64,000 bases of DNA, from the NCBI RefSeq assembly GCF_040783535.2, contig NZ_JBFONW020000003.1:310001-374000 (forward strand). The letters run 5' to 3'. The stretch comes from Aestuariibius insulae. Lineage in GTDB: Bacteria; Pseudomonadota; Alphaproteobacteria; Rhodobacterales; Rhodobacteraceae. Position 1 is the stretch's first letter. Every line of letters starts with the position of its first letter. Made by a program: the position numbers and the translations under genes. A model generated the notes under the pieces. It had not been told where the DNA came from. It was given only the letters and a program-made list of their open reading frames with translations, and did not search any database. Below are positions 36,959 through 45,819 of this stretch, one piece after another.

Positions 36959-37384
36959 ATGGCTGGAGATCTGGACTTGCGCGCGGGGCTGGAGGGGCGC
37001 TGGCGGCTGACGCGGCGGGTCGAGGACCGGGTGCTGCGCGCGGATATGGGGTTCGAGGGGGAGGCTTGGTTCACGCCGGTGGAGGGCGGGCTGAGCTATC
37101 GCGAAACGGGGCAGTGGACGGGCGCGCCCTGGGGTGCGCTTTCGGGAGAGCGGTCGTATCTGTGGCGGTTCCGCGAGGGGTTTGTGGGCGTGCGCTATCC
37201 CGATGGGTCTGCGTTTCATCAGTTCAAGCCGGGTCTGAAGGCGGAGGCGAAGCATTTGTGCGGGCGGGATCTTTACACCGGATTGTACCGGTTCGATCTG
37301 CCGTCCGCGTGGTCGCTGACCTGGCATGTGAGGGGGCCGCATAAGGATTACAGCTCGGCCACGCTGTTTGCGCGGGAGGTTTGA
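36959..37384 (+). CDS. DUF6314 family protein
   Basis: The 141-residue protein appears cytosolic and matches the DUF6314 pattern: an early LEGRWRLTRRVEDR, middle beta-strands with LSYRETGQWTGA and SYLWRFREGFVGVRYPDG, and the C-terminal HVRGPHKDYSSATLFAR. The fold looks like a beta-barrel (lipocalin-like) but the function is unknown. I start at the ATG at 36959 (MAGDLDLR). It is 64 bases upstream of bioY. Confidence 0.7.
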   Translation: MAGDLDLRAGLEGRWRLTRRVEDRVLRADMGFEGEAWFTPVEGGLSYRETGQWTGAPWGALSGERSYLWRFREGFVGVRYPDGSAFHQFKPGLKAEAKHLCGRDLYTGLYRFDLPSAWSLTWHVRGPHKDYSSATLFAREV

Positions 37385-37448
37385 GCCCTTGCGACCCGGC
37401 GAGGGGCGGGGCAGAAACGGGACAGCTATGGACAATGGAGGTTCAGCG

Positions 37449-38054
37449 ATGATCGCGATTGGCAATGACAGGGTTCTGACCGAAGCGGTCGGGCCGACCG
37501 AGGGCAGCCTGCGGCTGGCCAAGCAGGCGGTTCTGGTGGTGCTGGGGATCGCGCTGCTGGCGCTGACGGCGAAGATCAAGATCGCCATTCCGCCCTCGCC
37601 CGTACCGGTGACGCTGACGACATTTGGCATCCTGACCATCGGGGCCGCTTATGGGCCGCGGCTGGGTCTGGTGACGGTGATCGGATATTTGCTGGTCGGG
37701 GCCGCGGGTTACGACGTGTTCGCGGGATCGTCGGCCGAGCTGGCCGGGATCGAATACATGATGGGCAGCACAGGCGGATACCTGGTCGGCTATGTCCTCG
37801 CGGCGCTGGCGCTGGGCATCGCGGCGCGGGCCGGATGGGACCGGAGCGTCCTGCTGATGGCGGCGGCGATGCTGATCGGCAATGTTCTGCTTTACGTGCC
37901 GGGCCTGTTGTGGCTGGGGCAGCTTTATGGATGGGATCAGCCGATCCTGGCCTGGGGTCTGACGCCGTTTCTGATTGGCGATGCGATGAAGTTGGCGCTG
38001 GCCGCTTTGATCGTGCCGGGACTATGGAAGCTGATCGGCGACGCGCGGAGCTAA
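37449..38054 (+). CDS. bioY: Biotin transporter BioY
   Basis: The 201-residue substrate-binding S component of a biotin ECF transporter has six helices and the family motifs AKIKIAIPPSPVPVTLTTFG (an early helix) and STGGYLVGYVLAALALG. In many alphaproteobacteria BioY works alone or with BioMN. I chose the ATG at 37449 because GGAGG lies seven bases upstream; an ATG at 37428 lacks such a site. No BioR-type operator was seen. A strong terminator follows. Confidence 0.93.
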   Translation: MIAIGNDRVLTEAVGPTEGSLRLAKQAVLVVLGIALLALTAKIKIAIPPSPVPVTLTTFGILTIGAAYGPRLGLVTVIGYLLVGAAGYDVFAGSSAELAGIEYMMGSTGGYLVGYVLAALALGIAARAGWDRSVLLMAAAMLIGNVLLYVPGLLWLGQLYGWDQPILAWGLTPFLIGDAMKLALAALIVPGLWKLIGDARS

Positions 38055-38074
38055 GCCCGGTTGGGATGAACGAC

Positions 38075-38105
38075 GGCGCCGCACCGAAAGGAGCGGCGCC
38101 TTTTT
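38075..38105 (+). terminator. Terminator of bioY
   Basis: An 8-bp stem (GGCGCCGC / GCGGCGCC) and 10-base loop followed by five T. Confidence 0.9.
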
Positions 38106-38111
38106 CTTTGC

Positions 38112-39335
38112 CTAGTCAGATAGATCCGTTGCGATCTTCGAGCTTTGCTCGAGGGTGCGGTGGACCGGGCACTTGTCGGCAATCTTCAGCAGGCTTTGCC
38201 GCTGATCCTCGGTCAGATCGCCGGTGACGCGGATCGTGCGGGTGAAGTGGTCGGCGCGCTCCTGACCTTCGTTGCGGCAGTCTTTTTCGGCGTCGGTCAG
38301 ATGCACCTTGTCATGGGCGACATCGACCTCGACACCGTCGAGCGGCAGGTTCTTGTGCCGAGCATAGAGCCTCAGCGTCATCGAGGTGCAGGTCCCGAGC
38401 GCGGCGGAGAGCAGATCGTAAGGCGTCAGACCGCGATCGGTGCCGCCGACTTTTTTCGGCTCGTCGGCGAGGATCTCGTGCGGGCCGCTTTGGACCGTCT
38501 GGAGAAAGCCGTCGGGGCTTTGTTCGATGACGCGCAGGATGCCGTCGGGGGGCGTTTCCTTTGCCTTCTTGTCGGTGAGGTCGAGATAGCGGGAGGCCCA
38601 GGCGGAAATGACCCCGGCGGCGTATTCCGCATCGGCGATATCCGAGACGAGGTGATCGGATTTATCCAGCGTGACGAAGCTTTTGGGATGTTTCGCGGCG
38701 AGGAAGATCTCGGAGGCATTTTCGATCCCGACGGTGGCGTCGATGGGGGAATGGAGGATCAGAAGGGCGGCTTTGAGGCCTTGGATCGCGGGGGTGAGCT
38801 CTCCTTTTGCGATGTCGTCGAGGAAGTCAGAGCGGATCCGGAAGGGGCGCCCTGCGAGTTGGACCTCGGCGATGCCTTTTTCGATGATCTCGGGGAGTTG
38901 GTCCTTGAAGTTGTTGGTCACATGGGCGGGATCGAAGGGCGCGCCGATGGTGACGACGGCCTTGGCGCTGGCGATATCGGGGGCCGCCTTGAGGATCGCG
39001 GCACCGCCAAGGGAGTGGCCAATGACCAGATCGGGGGCCATTCCGCGTTCTGCCAAAGCATTGGCGGCGGCATGCAGATCGCCCACGTTGGAGGTGAAAT
39101 CGGTGTTCTCGAATTCCCCTTCCGAGCCGCCGAGCCCCGTGAAATCAAAGCGCAGCACGGCGATGCCAAGGCCCGCCAGATGGGCGGCGATGCGGCGGGC
39201 GGCCGGGATGTCCTTGGAGCAGGTGAAGCAATGCGCGAAGAGGGCCGTGGCGCGCGGCGGGCCGTCCGGCAGATCAAGGCGCGCGGCGAGGGACTGGCCC
39301 TTATGGCCGGGGAAGGTGAATTTCTCGCTGCGCAT
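38112..39335 (-). CDS. Alpha/beta hydrolase-OsmC fusion protein
   Basis: This 407-residue protein joins two domains. Residues 1-255 are an alpha/beta hydrolase (nucleophile DLVIGHSLGGAAIL, early FAHCFTCSKD). Residues 275-407 are an OsmC-like peroxidase, with the two cysteines in LGTCTSMTLRLYA and KCPVHRTLEQ. OsmC proteins reduce organic peroxides; the hydrolase part is probably an esterase. This fusion is a known arrangement. The ATG at 39335 follows GGAG at seven bases; an earlier Met at 39362 is less likely. Confidence 0.88.
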   Translation of the reverse strand: MRSEKFTFPGHKGQSLAARLDLPDGPPRATALFAHCFTCSKDIPAARRIAAHLAGLGIAVLRFDFTGLGGSEGEFENTDFTSNVGDLHAAANALAERGMAPDLVIGHSLGGAAILKAAPDIASAKAVVTIGAPFDPAHVTNNFKDQLPEIIEKGIAEVQLAGRPFRIRSDFLDDIAKGELTPAIQGLKAALLILHSPIDATVGIENASEIFLAAKHPKSFVTLDKSDHLVSDIADAEYAAGVISAWASRYLDLTDKKAKETPPDGILRVIEQSPDGFLQTVQSGPHEILADEPKKVGGTDRGLTPYDLLSAALGTCTSMTLRLYARHKNLPLDGVEVDVAHDKVHLTDAEKDCRNEGQERADHFTRTIRVTGDLTEDQRQSLLKIADKCPVHRTLEQSSKIATDLSD

Positions 39336-39470
39336 ACCGGTCTCCGTATTTAGGGCGTGCAAAAGGGCACGTCCGGCAAGGGCTTAGCACGGGGAGGCGG
39401 GGGCGGTCATGTCCCGAGTGGCTCACGTTCCGGCGAGGGTGTTTTACGGTGTGATTTGGTGGTCGCCGGA

Positions 39471-39788
39471 TCAGAAGAGTGCGCCGAACAGGATAAGGCC
39501 GCCGATGACGATCAGCATGTTCCGACCGATGCGGGTGCTCCACATCCAGCCGAGAACCGTGAAGATCGTGAATCTTGGCCGCATATGATAGGCGCGGCGA
39601 TTTCGCCGGGTCTTGTGAATGACCTGGTCGAGCCGCGCGAGGTTGTCGTCATAGGTGTCGGTCTCGTAGGGGATATCAGGCCGCTTCGGCTCTAGCTCGA
39701 TCTCGGCGATGGGTTCAGGCGGCGGGACGGGATCGCCGGGGCGGCGCGGCGGCTCTTTGAGGACGATCGGATCGGTTTTCTTGGTCAT
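39471..39788 (-). CDS. Small protein with C-terminal membrane helix
   Basis: The 105-residue protein has a proline-rich acidic N terminus (KEPPRRPGDPVPPPEPIAEI), a basic middle and one hydrophobic segment at the end (NMLIVIGGLILFGALF). I do not recognise the family. It probably sits in the inner membrane with the N terminus in the cytoplasm. It lies between the hydrolase-OsmC gene and the divergent YrbL-like gene. Confidence 0.6.
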   Translation of the reverse strand: MTKKTDPIVLKEPPRRPGDPVPPPEPIAEIELEPKRPDIPYETDTYDDNLARLDQVIHKTRRNRRAYHMRPRFTIFTVLGWMWSTRIGRNMLIVIGGLILFGALF

Positions 39789-39920
39789 GGGACAAAGATA
39801 GGGGTTCGGGCCGTGCAGGAAAACCCGATGGGATTGTCTTCTTAAGGGTTTTGCCTGAACGCCGCGTTTTGACACAAAACCGTTGCACATCGCCCTGGGA
39901 CAGGCTTCTGGTTCTGTCCG

Positions 39921-40526
39921 ATGGACCTGAGCGATTTGCCCCTTCCGATCCCCGCCGACCGACTTGAGGCCGTTGCGCGTGGCAGCGAGCGCGTGGTCTA
40001 CCGCTTGGCGGAGAGGCCGGGGGTCCTCCTGAAGATCGCCAAGGGTCGCCCGCAGACGCCACCGCCGGTCTATCGCTACGAGCAGGCGCTTTGGGATGCG
40101 CGTCGGCACCTTCAAGACGTGCCGCTGCCGCAGATCTTCGGGACGGTGCCGACGGAGCTGGGTCTGGCGCAGGTGGTTGAGGAGATCGCGGATGGCGAGG
40201 GGCGCTCCCGGACCTTGGCCAGTCTGGCGACGGATGGCCCGTTGACGGATGCCACGCTGGAGCGGCTGACGGAGTTTGCGCGGCGCGCCATCGAGATGGG
40301 CATTCCGATTCACGATCCGCGCGCGCGCAACCTGCTTTATGGGGTCCGGGACGGAGAGGCGGCGTTCGTTATCGTGGATGGGTTTGGGGACCGGGCGCTG
40401 GTGCCGCTGAAGCGGTGGCTGCCCTGGCTGAACGCGCGGGTGCTGAACCGGCGGTTCGATCAGGTCGGGCGTGAAGTGGGTTTGATCTGGGACGCCGCGG
40501 GGCGGCGGTTTGCGCGGGGCGAATAG
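39921..40526 (+). CDS. YrbL-family kinase-like protein
   Basis: The 201-residue protein fits the PhoP-network YrbL family, small kinase-like proteins. It has GSERVVYRLAERPGVLLKIAKG in the N-lobe (possible lysine) and the catalytic-loop-like GIPIHDPRARNLLYG followed by FVIVDGFGDR. Substrate is unknown. A terminator follows directly. Confidence 0.8.
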   Translation: MDLSDLPLPIPADRLEAVARGSERVVYRLAERPGVLLKIAKGRPQTPPPVYRYEQALWDARRHLQDVPLPQIFGTVPTELGLAQVVEEIADGEGRSRTLASLATDGPLTDATLERLTEFARRAIEMGIPIHDPRARNLLYGVRDGEAAFVIVDGFGDRALVPLKRWLPWLNARVLNRRFDQVGREVGLIWDAAGRRFARGE

Positions 40527-40535
40527 GAAAGGAAA

Positions 40536-40557
40536 GGGCGCCCGCCGGGCGCCCTTG
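40536..40557 (+). terminator. Terminator after the YrbL-like gene
   Basis: An 8-bp stem (GGGCGCCC repeated in inverted form) with a GCC loop, ten bases after the stop. The T run is short (TTGT), so termination may be weak. Confidence 0.6.
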
Positions 40558-40598
40558 TCAGTTTGGTTTGCTGGATCCGAGGATCACAGGTCGATGCC

Positions 40599-41666
40599 TC
40601 AGGCAATTTCGGTCAGAGCGTCGGTCTGAATGACGGCCTGATCTTCGATGAAGTAGATGCGTTCGACATTCTTGAATGTCTCTGTGACCTCGCCTGATAC
40701 GTCGCCAGAGACATCCAGTTCGATGAATGTGACAAACGCATCGCCATCCTCGTCCACGCCGAACGTGGCCGTGTCCGAAGACGCCCTGAGAACAATCGTA
40801 TCGACGCCGGTTCCGCCATCGAAGCTGTCGGTTCCGGTTCCGCCGATCAATCTGTCATCGCCGTTGAACCCGCGCAGATCGTCATCGCCTGTTCCGCCGA
40901 CAAGACGGTCATCGCCGCGTCCTCCGCTCAAAGTGTCATTTCCCGATCCGCCGCGCAGAATGCTGTCGCCGCTCCCCGATTTCGAGATCACGTCATCGCC
41001 GGCATTTCCGCTTAGGATATCGTTTCCGCCAAAGCCGATGATCCTGTCATCTCCTTGTCCCCCGGATATGAAATCATCGGTCTGACCCCCGAAAAGCAAG
41101 TCGTCCCCACCACGTCCGTAGATCGTATTCCCTTCATCAGCGAGATTGTCGCCGTATCTTGCACCGGTGATGATATTATCTCCGGCATCCCCAAACACGG
41201 TTAATGGCGCAGAGGTCGAATTCAGGTTGACGAATGAGACATTGTCTTCCGCCAATACAGTGAAGGACGTATCGAGTTGTCCGAACGAGTTGAGATTGGT
41301 TCCCGACGCCGAATAGTCGGGGATCAGGAAGAAATCGTTGTCATCTGCGAACTGCGTCGCGGTCGCTTCAAACTCTGCCGGGGAGAGACTGAGCCCTCTG
41401 AGCGTCACGAGATTCGGGTTGCCATCGGCGATTTCGGGGTCGTTCGTGAACGTGGTATTGCCATCCCCATCAAAGGTGAGCCGCCCCGCATCGATCACGA
41501 CGGATCTTATCTCCCCGCCGATCAGATTGCCGTCTGGGCCATATTCCAAACCCGTACCGGTCAAGGTGAAGGAGGCAAAAACGCCGCTGGGTTCGTTGGA
41601 AAGGGGATCGTTAATTTCGATGATGGCAATTGTGCCTGATGGTCCGGAGTTGAAATACTCAAACAT
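40599..41666 (-). CDS. RTX-type calcium-binding protein (AT-richer)
   Basis: The 355-residue protein has an N-terminal beta-rich domain of unknown type (about 1-150), then a block of glycine/aspartate nonapeptide repeats (for example GGRGDDRLVGGTGDDDLRG) at about 175-300, and a C-terminal secretion-type tail. RTX repeats fold on binding calcium outside the cell after type I export. No ABC exporter genes are adjacent. Its base composition is visibly less GC-rich than the neighbours, which suggests later acquisition. Function is unknown. Confidence 0.82.
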   Translation of the reverse strand: MFEYFNSGPSGTIAIIEINDPLSNEPSGVFASFTLTGTGLEYGPDGNLIGGEIRSVVIDAGRLTFDGDGNTTFTNDPEIADGNPNLVTLRGLSLSPAEFEATATQFADDNDFFLIPDYSASGTNLNSFGQLDTSFTVLAEDNVSFVNLNSTSAPLTVFGDAGDNIITGARYGDNLADEGNTIYGRGGDDLLFGGQTDDFISGGQGDDRIIGFGGNDILSGNAGDDVISKSGSGDSILRGGSGNDTLSGGRGDDRLVGGTGDDDLRGFNGDDRLIGGTGTDSFDGGTGVDTIVLRASSDTATFGVDEDGDAFVTFIELDVSGDVSGEVTETFKNVERIYFIEDQAVIQTDALTEIA

Positions 41667-41770
41667 TCTTTATCCTTTCTACTTCGCACTAAACAGGTGG
41701 TGAGTATTTCTTATTGATCAAGTTCACAAATGATATTCCATCCTTGGTTGATGCAACTCTGCAATAAAGG

Positions 41771-41800
41771 CTAAATAAAAAGGCGCCCCAAGGCGCCTTT
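41771..41800 (-). terminator. Terminator of glnA
   Basis: Stem AAAGGCGCC / GGCGCCTTT with a 4-base loop; on the minus strand it is followed by a T-rich tail. It lies 26 bases after the glnA stop. Confidence 0.8.
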
Positions 41801-41825
41801 CCAATTCATTATACAGTATTTGCGA

Positions 41826-43232
41826 TTAGCAGCTGTAATAGAGCTTGAATTCCACCGGGTGGGGCGTGTGCTCGTAAGCGTAGACCTCTTCCCACTTGAG
41901 CTCCATGTAGCCGTCGAGCTGGTCGCGCGTGAAGACGTCTCCGGCCAGAAGGAAGGCGTGATCGGCCTCCAGCTCTTCCAGCGCCTCGCGCAGGGACGCG
42001 CAGACGGTGGGGATGTCGGCGAGTTCCTCGGGCGGCAGATCGTAGAGGTCCTTGTCCGAGGAGGGACCCGGGTCGATCTTGTTCTGGATGCCGTCGAGAC
42101 CGGCCATCAGCAAGGCGGCGAAGCAGAGATACGGGTTCGCCGACGGGTCGGGGAAGCGGGCTTCGACGCGCTTGGCCTTGGGGCTTTCGGCCCACGGGAT
42201 ACGCACGCAGCCCGAGCGGTTACGGGCCGAATAGGCGCGCAGGACGGGCGCCTCAAAGCCCGGGATCAGACGCTTGTAGCTGTTGGTCGAGGGATTGGTG
42301 AAAGCGTTGAGCGCCTTGGCATGCTTGAGGATGCCGCCGATGAAATAGAGCGCCTCCTGGCTGAGATCGGCGTATTTGTCGCCCGCAAAGAGGGGGCTGC
42401 CGTCCTTCCAGACCGACATGTTCACATGCATGCCAGTGCCGTTGTCGCCCGCGATCGGCTTGGGCATGAAGGTCGCCGATTTGCCGTAGGCCTGGGCGAC
42501 GTTGTGGATGACGTATTTGTATTTCTGCAGCTCGTCGGCTTGCGTGACGAGGCTGTCGAAGATCAGGCCCAGCTCGTGCTGGCAGGAGGCGACCTCGTGG
42601 TGGTGCTTGTCGACCTTCATGCCCATGCGCTTCATCGTGGAGAGCATCTCGGAGCGGATGTCCTGACCGTCATCGATCGGATTGACCGGGAAATAGCCGC
42701 CCTTGATGCCGGGCCGGTGGCCCATATTGCCCATCTCGTAATCGGTGCCGCCATTCCAGGAGGCGTCGAGCGCGTCGACCTCGTATGAGACCTTGTTCAT
42801 ATCGACCGAGATCTTGACGTCATCGAAGAGGAAGAATTCCGCCTCGGGACCGAAATAGGCGGTGTCGCCGATGCCGGAAGATTTCAGATACGCCTCGGCC
42901 TTTTCCGCCGTCGAGCGGGGATCGCGGTCATAGGCTTCGCCGGTATCGGGCTCGACCACGGAGCAATGCACGCAGAGCGTCTTTTCCGCATAGAACGGGT
43001 CCATATAGGCGCTGTCCGTGTCGGGCATCAGCTTCATGTCGGACTGGTCGATCGACTTCCAGCCGGCAATCGAGGAGCCGTCGAACATGAAGCCTTCCTC
43101 GAGGAAATCCTCGTCGACCTGATCGGCCATGACGGTCACGTGTTGCAGCTTGCCGCGCGGGTCGGTGAAACGAATGTCGACATATTCGACATCTTCGTCC
43201 TTGATCGTCTTGAGAACGTCCTTGTTGCTCAT
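41826..43232 (-). CDS. glnA: Glutamine synthetase type I
   Basis: The 468-residue enzyme forms glutamine from glutamate and ammonia and works as a dodecamer. Family motifs are FDGSSIAGWKSIDQSDMKL, the ATP-binding KPIAGDNGTGMHVNMSVWKDG, and the tyrosine in DLYDLPPEE that is adenylylated in this type. It lies 84 bases downstream of glnB on the same strand, the common glnBA operon, so PII-dependent regulation is expected. Confidence 0.97.
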   Translation of the reverse strand: MSNKDVLKTIKDEDVEYVDIRFTDPRGKLQHVTVMADQVDEDFLEEGFMFDGSSIAGWKSIDQSDMKLMPDTDSAYMDPFYAEKTLCVHCSVVEPDTGEAYDRDPRSTAEKAEAYLKSSGIGDTAYFGPEAEFFLFDDVKISVDMNKVSYEVDALDASWNGGTDYEMGNMGHRPGIKGGYFPVNPIDDGQDIRSEMLSTMKRMGMKVDKHHHEVASCQHELGLIFDSLVTQADELQKYKYVIHNVAQAYGKSATFMPKPIAGDNGTGMHVNMSVWKDGSPLFAGDKYADLSQEALYFIGGILKHAKALNAFTNPSTNSYKRLIPGFEAPVLRAYSARNRSGCVRIPWAESPKAKRVEARFPDPSANPYLCFAALLMAGLDGIQNKIDPGPSSDKDLYDLPPEELADIPTVCASLREALEELEADHAFLLAGDVFTRDQLDGYMELKWEEVYAYEHTPHPVEFKLYYSC

Positions 43233-43316
43233 GATACCCTTCCTTTTGGTGATCTTTGCCCCGGCCGGACCGGGATCTGATGGTTCAAAGTGACCTCTGC
43301 GGGGACGCGCCCGAGG

Positions 43317-43655
43317 TCAGAGCGCGTCGTCTCCCGTCTCTCCGGTGCGAATGCGGATGGCCTGCGCGATGTCGGAGACGAAGATCTTGCCGTCGCCGAT
43401 CTTGTCGGTCTTGGCCGCTTCGGTGATCGCGGCGATGGCCGGCTCGAGCTGATCGTCCGAGATGACCGCCTCGATCTTCACCTTGGGCAGGAAATCGACC
43501 ACGTATTCGGCCCCGCGATAAAGCTCGGTATGGCCCTTCTGGCGGCCAAAGCCCTTCACCTCGAGGACCGACAGGCCCTGGATGCCGACCTCCTGCAAGG
43601 CCTCCTTCACATCGTCGAGCTTGAACGGCTTGATGATCGCTTCGATTTTCTTCAT
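43317..43655 (-). CDS. glnB: Nitrogen regulatory protein PII
   Basis: The 112-residue trimeric signal protein senses 2-oxoglutarate and ATP/ADP. It has the T-loop with Tyr51 (TELYRGAEYVVDFLPK), the site uridylylated in proteobacteria, and the C-terminal GDGKIFVSDIAQAIRIRTGE. I start at the ATG at 43655. The gene precedes glnA. A perfect 16-bp palindrome lies 16 bases upstream. Confidence 0.97.
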   Translation of the reverse strand: MKKIEAIIKPFKLDDVKEALQEVGIQGLSVLEVKGFGRQKGHTELYRGAEYVVDFLPKVKIEAVISDDQLEPAIAAITEAAKTDKIGDGKIFVSDIAQAIRIRTGETGDDAL

Positions 43656-43670
43656 GCCAACTCCCTTGAT

Positions 43671-43686
43671 ATGCCCGATCGGGCAT
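43671..43686. promoter_or_regulatory. Perfect palindrome upstream of glnB
   Basis: ATGCCCGATCGGGCAT is a perfect 16-bp palindrome 16 bases upstream of the glnB start. It may be an operator or a leader hairpin near the ribosome binding site. Confidence 0.5.
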
Positions 43687-43818
43687 TCCCGCCGGTCCTC
43701 TGCCAGCCTAGGCTCGGTGGGGTGAGACCATGCCAGCGGGGCGGCCTCAATCACCGCCCTTTGGGATGACACGGTGAAGCGGGGCTTTCCAGAGCGGGCG
43801 CCTGCGAAATGTGCGTTA

Positions 43819-43835
43819 TGCCTAAATAATAGGCA
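43819..43835. promoter_or_regulatory. Candidate NtrC-type site
   Basis: TGCCTA-N5-TAGGCA fits the TGC-N11-GCA spacing of enteric NtrC sites and lies about 165 bases upstream of glnB and 27 bases before the nnr start. The location in a nitrogen-regulation promoter region supports it, but Rhodobacter NtrC sites differ, so this is tentative. Confidence 0.4.
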
Positions 43836-43861
43836 AAATGGGAAGAGAGGGCCGCTGTACA

Positions 43862-45604
43862 ATGACTGAATTACTGACCGCTGCCCAAATGCGCGCCATC
43901 GAAGAGGCCGCGATCGCCTCGGGACAGGTAACGGGGCTGGAGCTGATGGAGCGGGCCGGGCGGGGCGTGGTGGAGGCGATCGGAGAGGAGTGGCCTGAGC
44001 TGCGGGCGGGATCGCGCGCCGTGGTGCTGTGCGGGCCGGGCAACAACGGCGGCGACGGGTTCGTGGTGGCGCGGCTGCTCTGGCAGGCGGGCTGGGGCGT
44101 GGAGGTGTTTCTCTATGGCGAGCCGGGCAAGCTGCCGCCGGATGCGCGGGTGAATTACGAGCGGTGGGTGGAGTTGGGGGCAGTTGAGGCGCTGAACGAA
44201 GACGCGCTCTTTCAGTCTGAGGCAAACAGAAGCTTGGACAATCAGGATCCCGTCGTCATCGACGCTCTCTTCGGAACCGGTCTGAGCCGTCCTCTCACCC
44301 AAGACATCGGTCGATGCCTCTCTAGTCTACATCATACTGACGGAATCAGTTTCGCAAAACATGTCTCTGTGGAATGTCCCTCCGGGGTCTGCATAGATAG
44401 CGGAGAAGTTCTGGGGCGGGACTATCTGCCGACAGATACCGATCTTTGTGTGACTTTCCATCGCGCGAAGGTTGGCCATTACACGACTGCGTTGGCTCAG
44501 GCGGTCGGTAAATTGATCGTCGTGGACATCGGCTTGGACCGGGATCCAGGTGCGGACCTACCTGAAATCTACGCTGGCCTTAGCGCGATGCTTGGAATCT
44601 CGACACAAGCCGGCGTGGAAGAGTTCCGCGCGGCGGCGCTCTCTGAGGCTATGGAATATGCTCAAAAGACGCTTGTCGAACGGGATGAGCCGGTGGTTCT
44701 TCTTCAGGCCGGGTGTGCAGAAGAACTCGGCAAGGCCGGTTGGACCGGTGAGCACAAATATTCGTATGGTCACGCCTTCATTCTCTCCGGAGGGGTTGGC
44801 AAAGGCGGCGCTGCGCGACTGGCGGCGCGGGGGGCGTTGCGGATCGGGGCGGGGCTGGTGACCGTGGGGTGCCCTCCGGGGGCGCTGCAGGAGAATGCGG
44901 CGGCGCTGGATGCGGTGATGCTGCGCAGTGTGGCGGATAGCGAGGCGCTGCGCGATATGCTGGAGGATCCGCGGATCAACGCGATCGGGGTCGGGCCGGG
45001 GCTGGGGACAGGGGCGCGCGAGGTGGACCTGGTCCGGGCCGTTCTGGAGACCTCGCGGGATGGCAAAGGCAGAGGGTCCGGCTCGGGGGCCGGGACGGCG
45101 CGGCGTCTGGTGATCGATGCGGATGCGCTGACGCTTCTTGCAAAGGACGAAGGGCTCTTTGGATTGCTCCACAAGGGCTGCGTGCTGACGCCCCATGGTG
45201 GAGAATTCGCGAGACTCTTTCCCGACATTGCCGAGCGGCTGGAGGCTGTGCCGCAGACTGGACCCGCCTACTCCAAGGTCGATGCGACCCGAGAGGCCGC
45301 GGTGCGAGCAGGCTGCGTTGTGCTCTTCAAGGGCCCCGATACGGTGATCGCGGCGCCGGACGGGCAGTGCTCGGTCAATGCGGCGGTCTACGAGCGGGCG
45401 GCACCCTGGCTGGCGACCGCGGGGTCTGGCGACGTTCTGGCCGGATTCATCACGGGGCTGCTGGCCCGAGGGTTCGAGCCGATGCAGGCTGCCGAGACTG
45501 CCGTCTGGCTCCATGTCGACTGCGCCCGCTCATTTGGTCCGGGGCTTATCGCCGACGATCTGCCCGAGGAGCTTCCGACGGTTCTGCGCAGGCTCGGTCT
45601 TTGA
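43862..45604 (+). CDS. nnr: Bifunctional NAD(P)HX epimerase/dehydratase
   Basis: This 580-residue enzyme repairs hydrated NADH/NADPH. The N-terminal YjeF_N epimerase domain (1-220) has AQMRAIEEAAI and CGPGNNGGDGFVVAR. The C-terminal ADP/ATP-dependent dehydratase (about 280-580) has GVGPGLGTGAREVD, VLTPHGGEFARLF and ATAGSGDVLAGFITGLLARG. The length is somewhat above usual. DNA from about 44210 to 44790 is much less GC-rich than the 5' and 3' parts, giving a mosaic look. It diverges from glnBA. Confidence 0.94.
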   Translation: MTELLTAAQMRAIEEAAIASGQVTGLELMERAGRGVVEAIGEEWPELRAGSRAVVLCGPGNNGGDGFVVARLLWQAGWGVEVFLYGEPGKLPPDARVNYERWVELGAVEALNEDALFQSEANRSLDNQDPVVIDALFGTGLSRPLTQDIGRCLSSLHHTDGISFAKHVSVECPSGVCIDSGEVLGRDYLPTDTDLCVTFHRAKVGHYTTALAQAVGKLIVVDIGLDRDPGADLPEIYAGLSAMLGISTQAGVEEFRAAALSEAMEYAQKTLVERDEPVVLLQAGCAEELGKAGWTGEHKYSYGHAFILSGGVGKGGAARLAARGALRIGAGLVTVGCPPGALQENAAALDAVMLRSVADSEALRDMLEDPRINAIGVGPGLGTGAREVDLVRAVLETSRDGKGRGSGSGAGTARRLVIDADALTLLAKDEGLFGLLHKGCVLTPHGGEFARLFPDIAERLEAVPQTGPAYSKVDATREAAVRAGCVVLFKGPDTVIAAPDGQCSVNAAVYERAAPWLATAGSGDVLAGFITGLLARGFEPMQAAETAVWLHVDCARSFGPGLIADDLPEELPTVLRRLGL

Positions 45605-45819
45605 CGGGATCTTTTCATCTGGCCCAAAATACTCTCGCCGAAGGCAATCCCGCCGCCGCGCGGACCGTTCCTGCGGCCTGGGGGTCAAAGCAGATAAGGG
45701 ACTGCCGCGCCCCGCCCGCCGCAGGCGTACGGGTCCGGAGCAGCCGGGGACGCTCCCGCCCTCTGTCTTGTGAGCCAAGCGGCGAGCCGATAGACCGATC
45801 CCAAACAGGGAGGCGCGAG

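Noticed and set aside
36893..37639. Extension of purB upstream to 37639
   Set aside because: The extra residues are basic, low-complexity, and overlap DUF6314 and bioY. The TTG at 36892 gives the family-standard N terminus.
45605..45819. A gene in the gap before fabD
   Set aside because: Open frames here are continuations of fabD upstream of its clear ribosome binding site; they lack family features.
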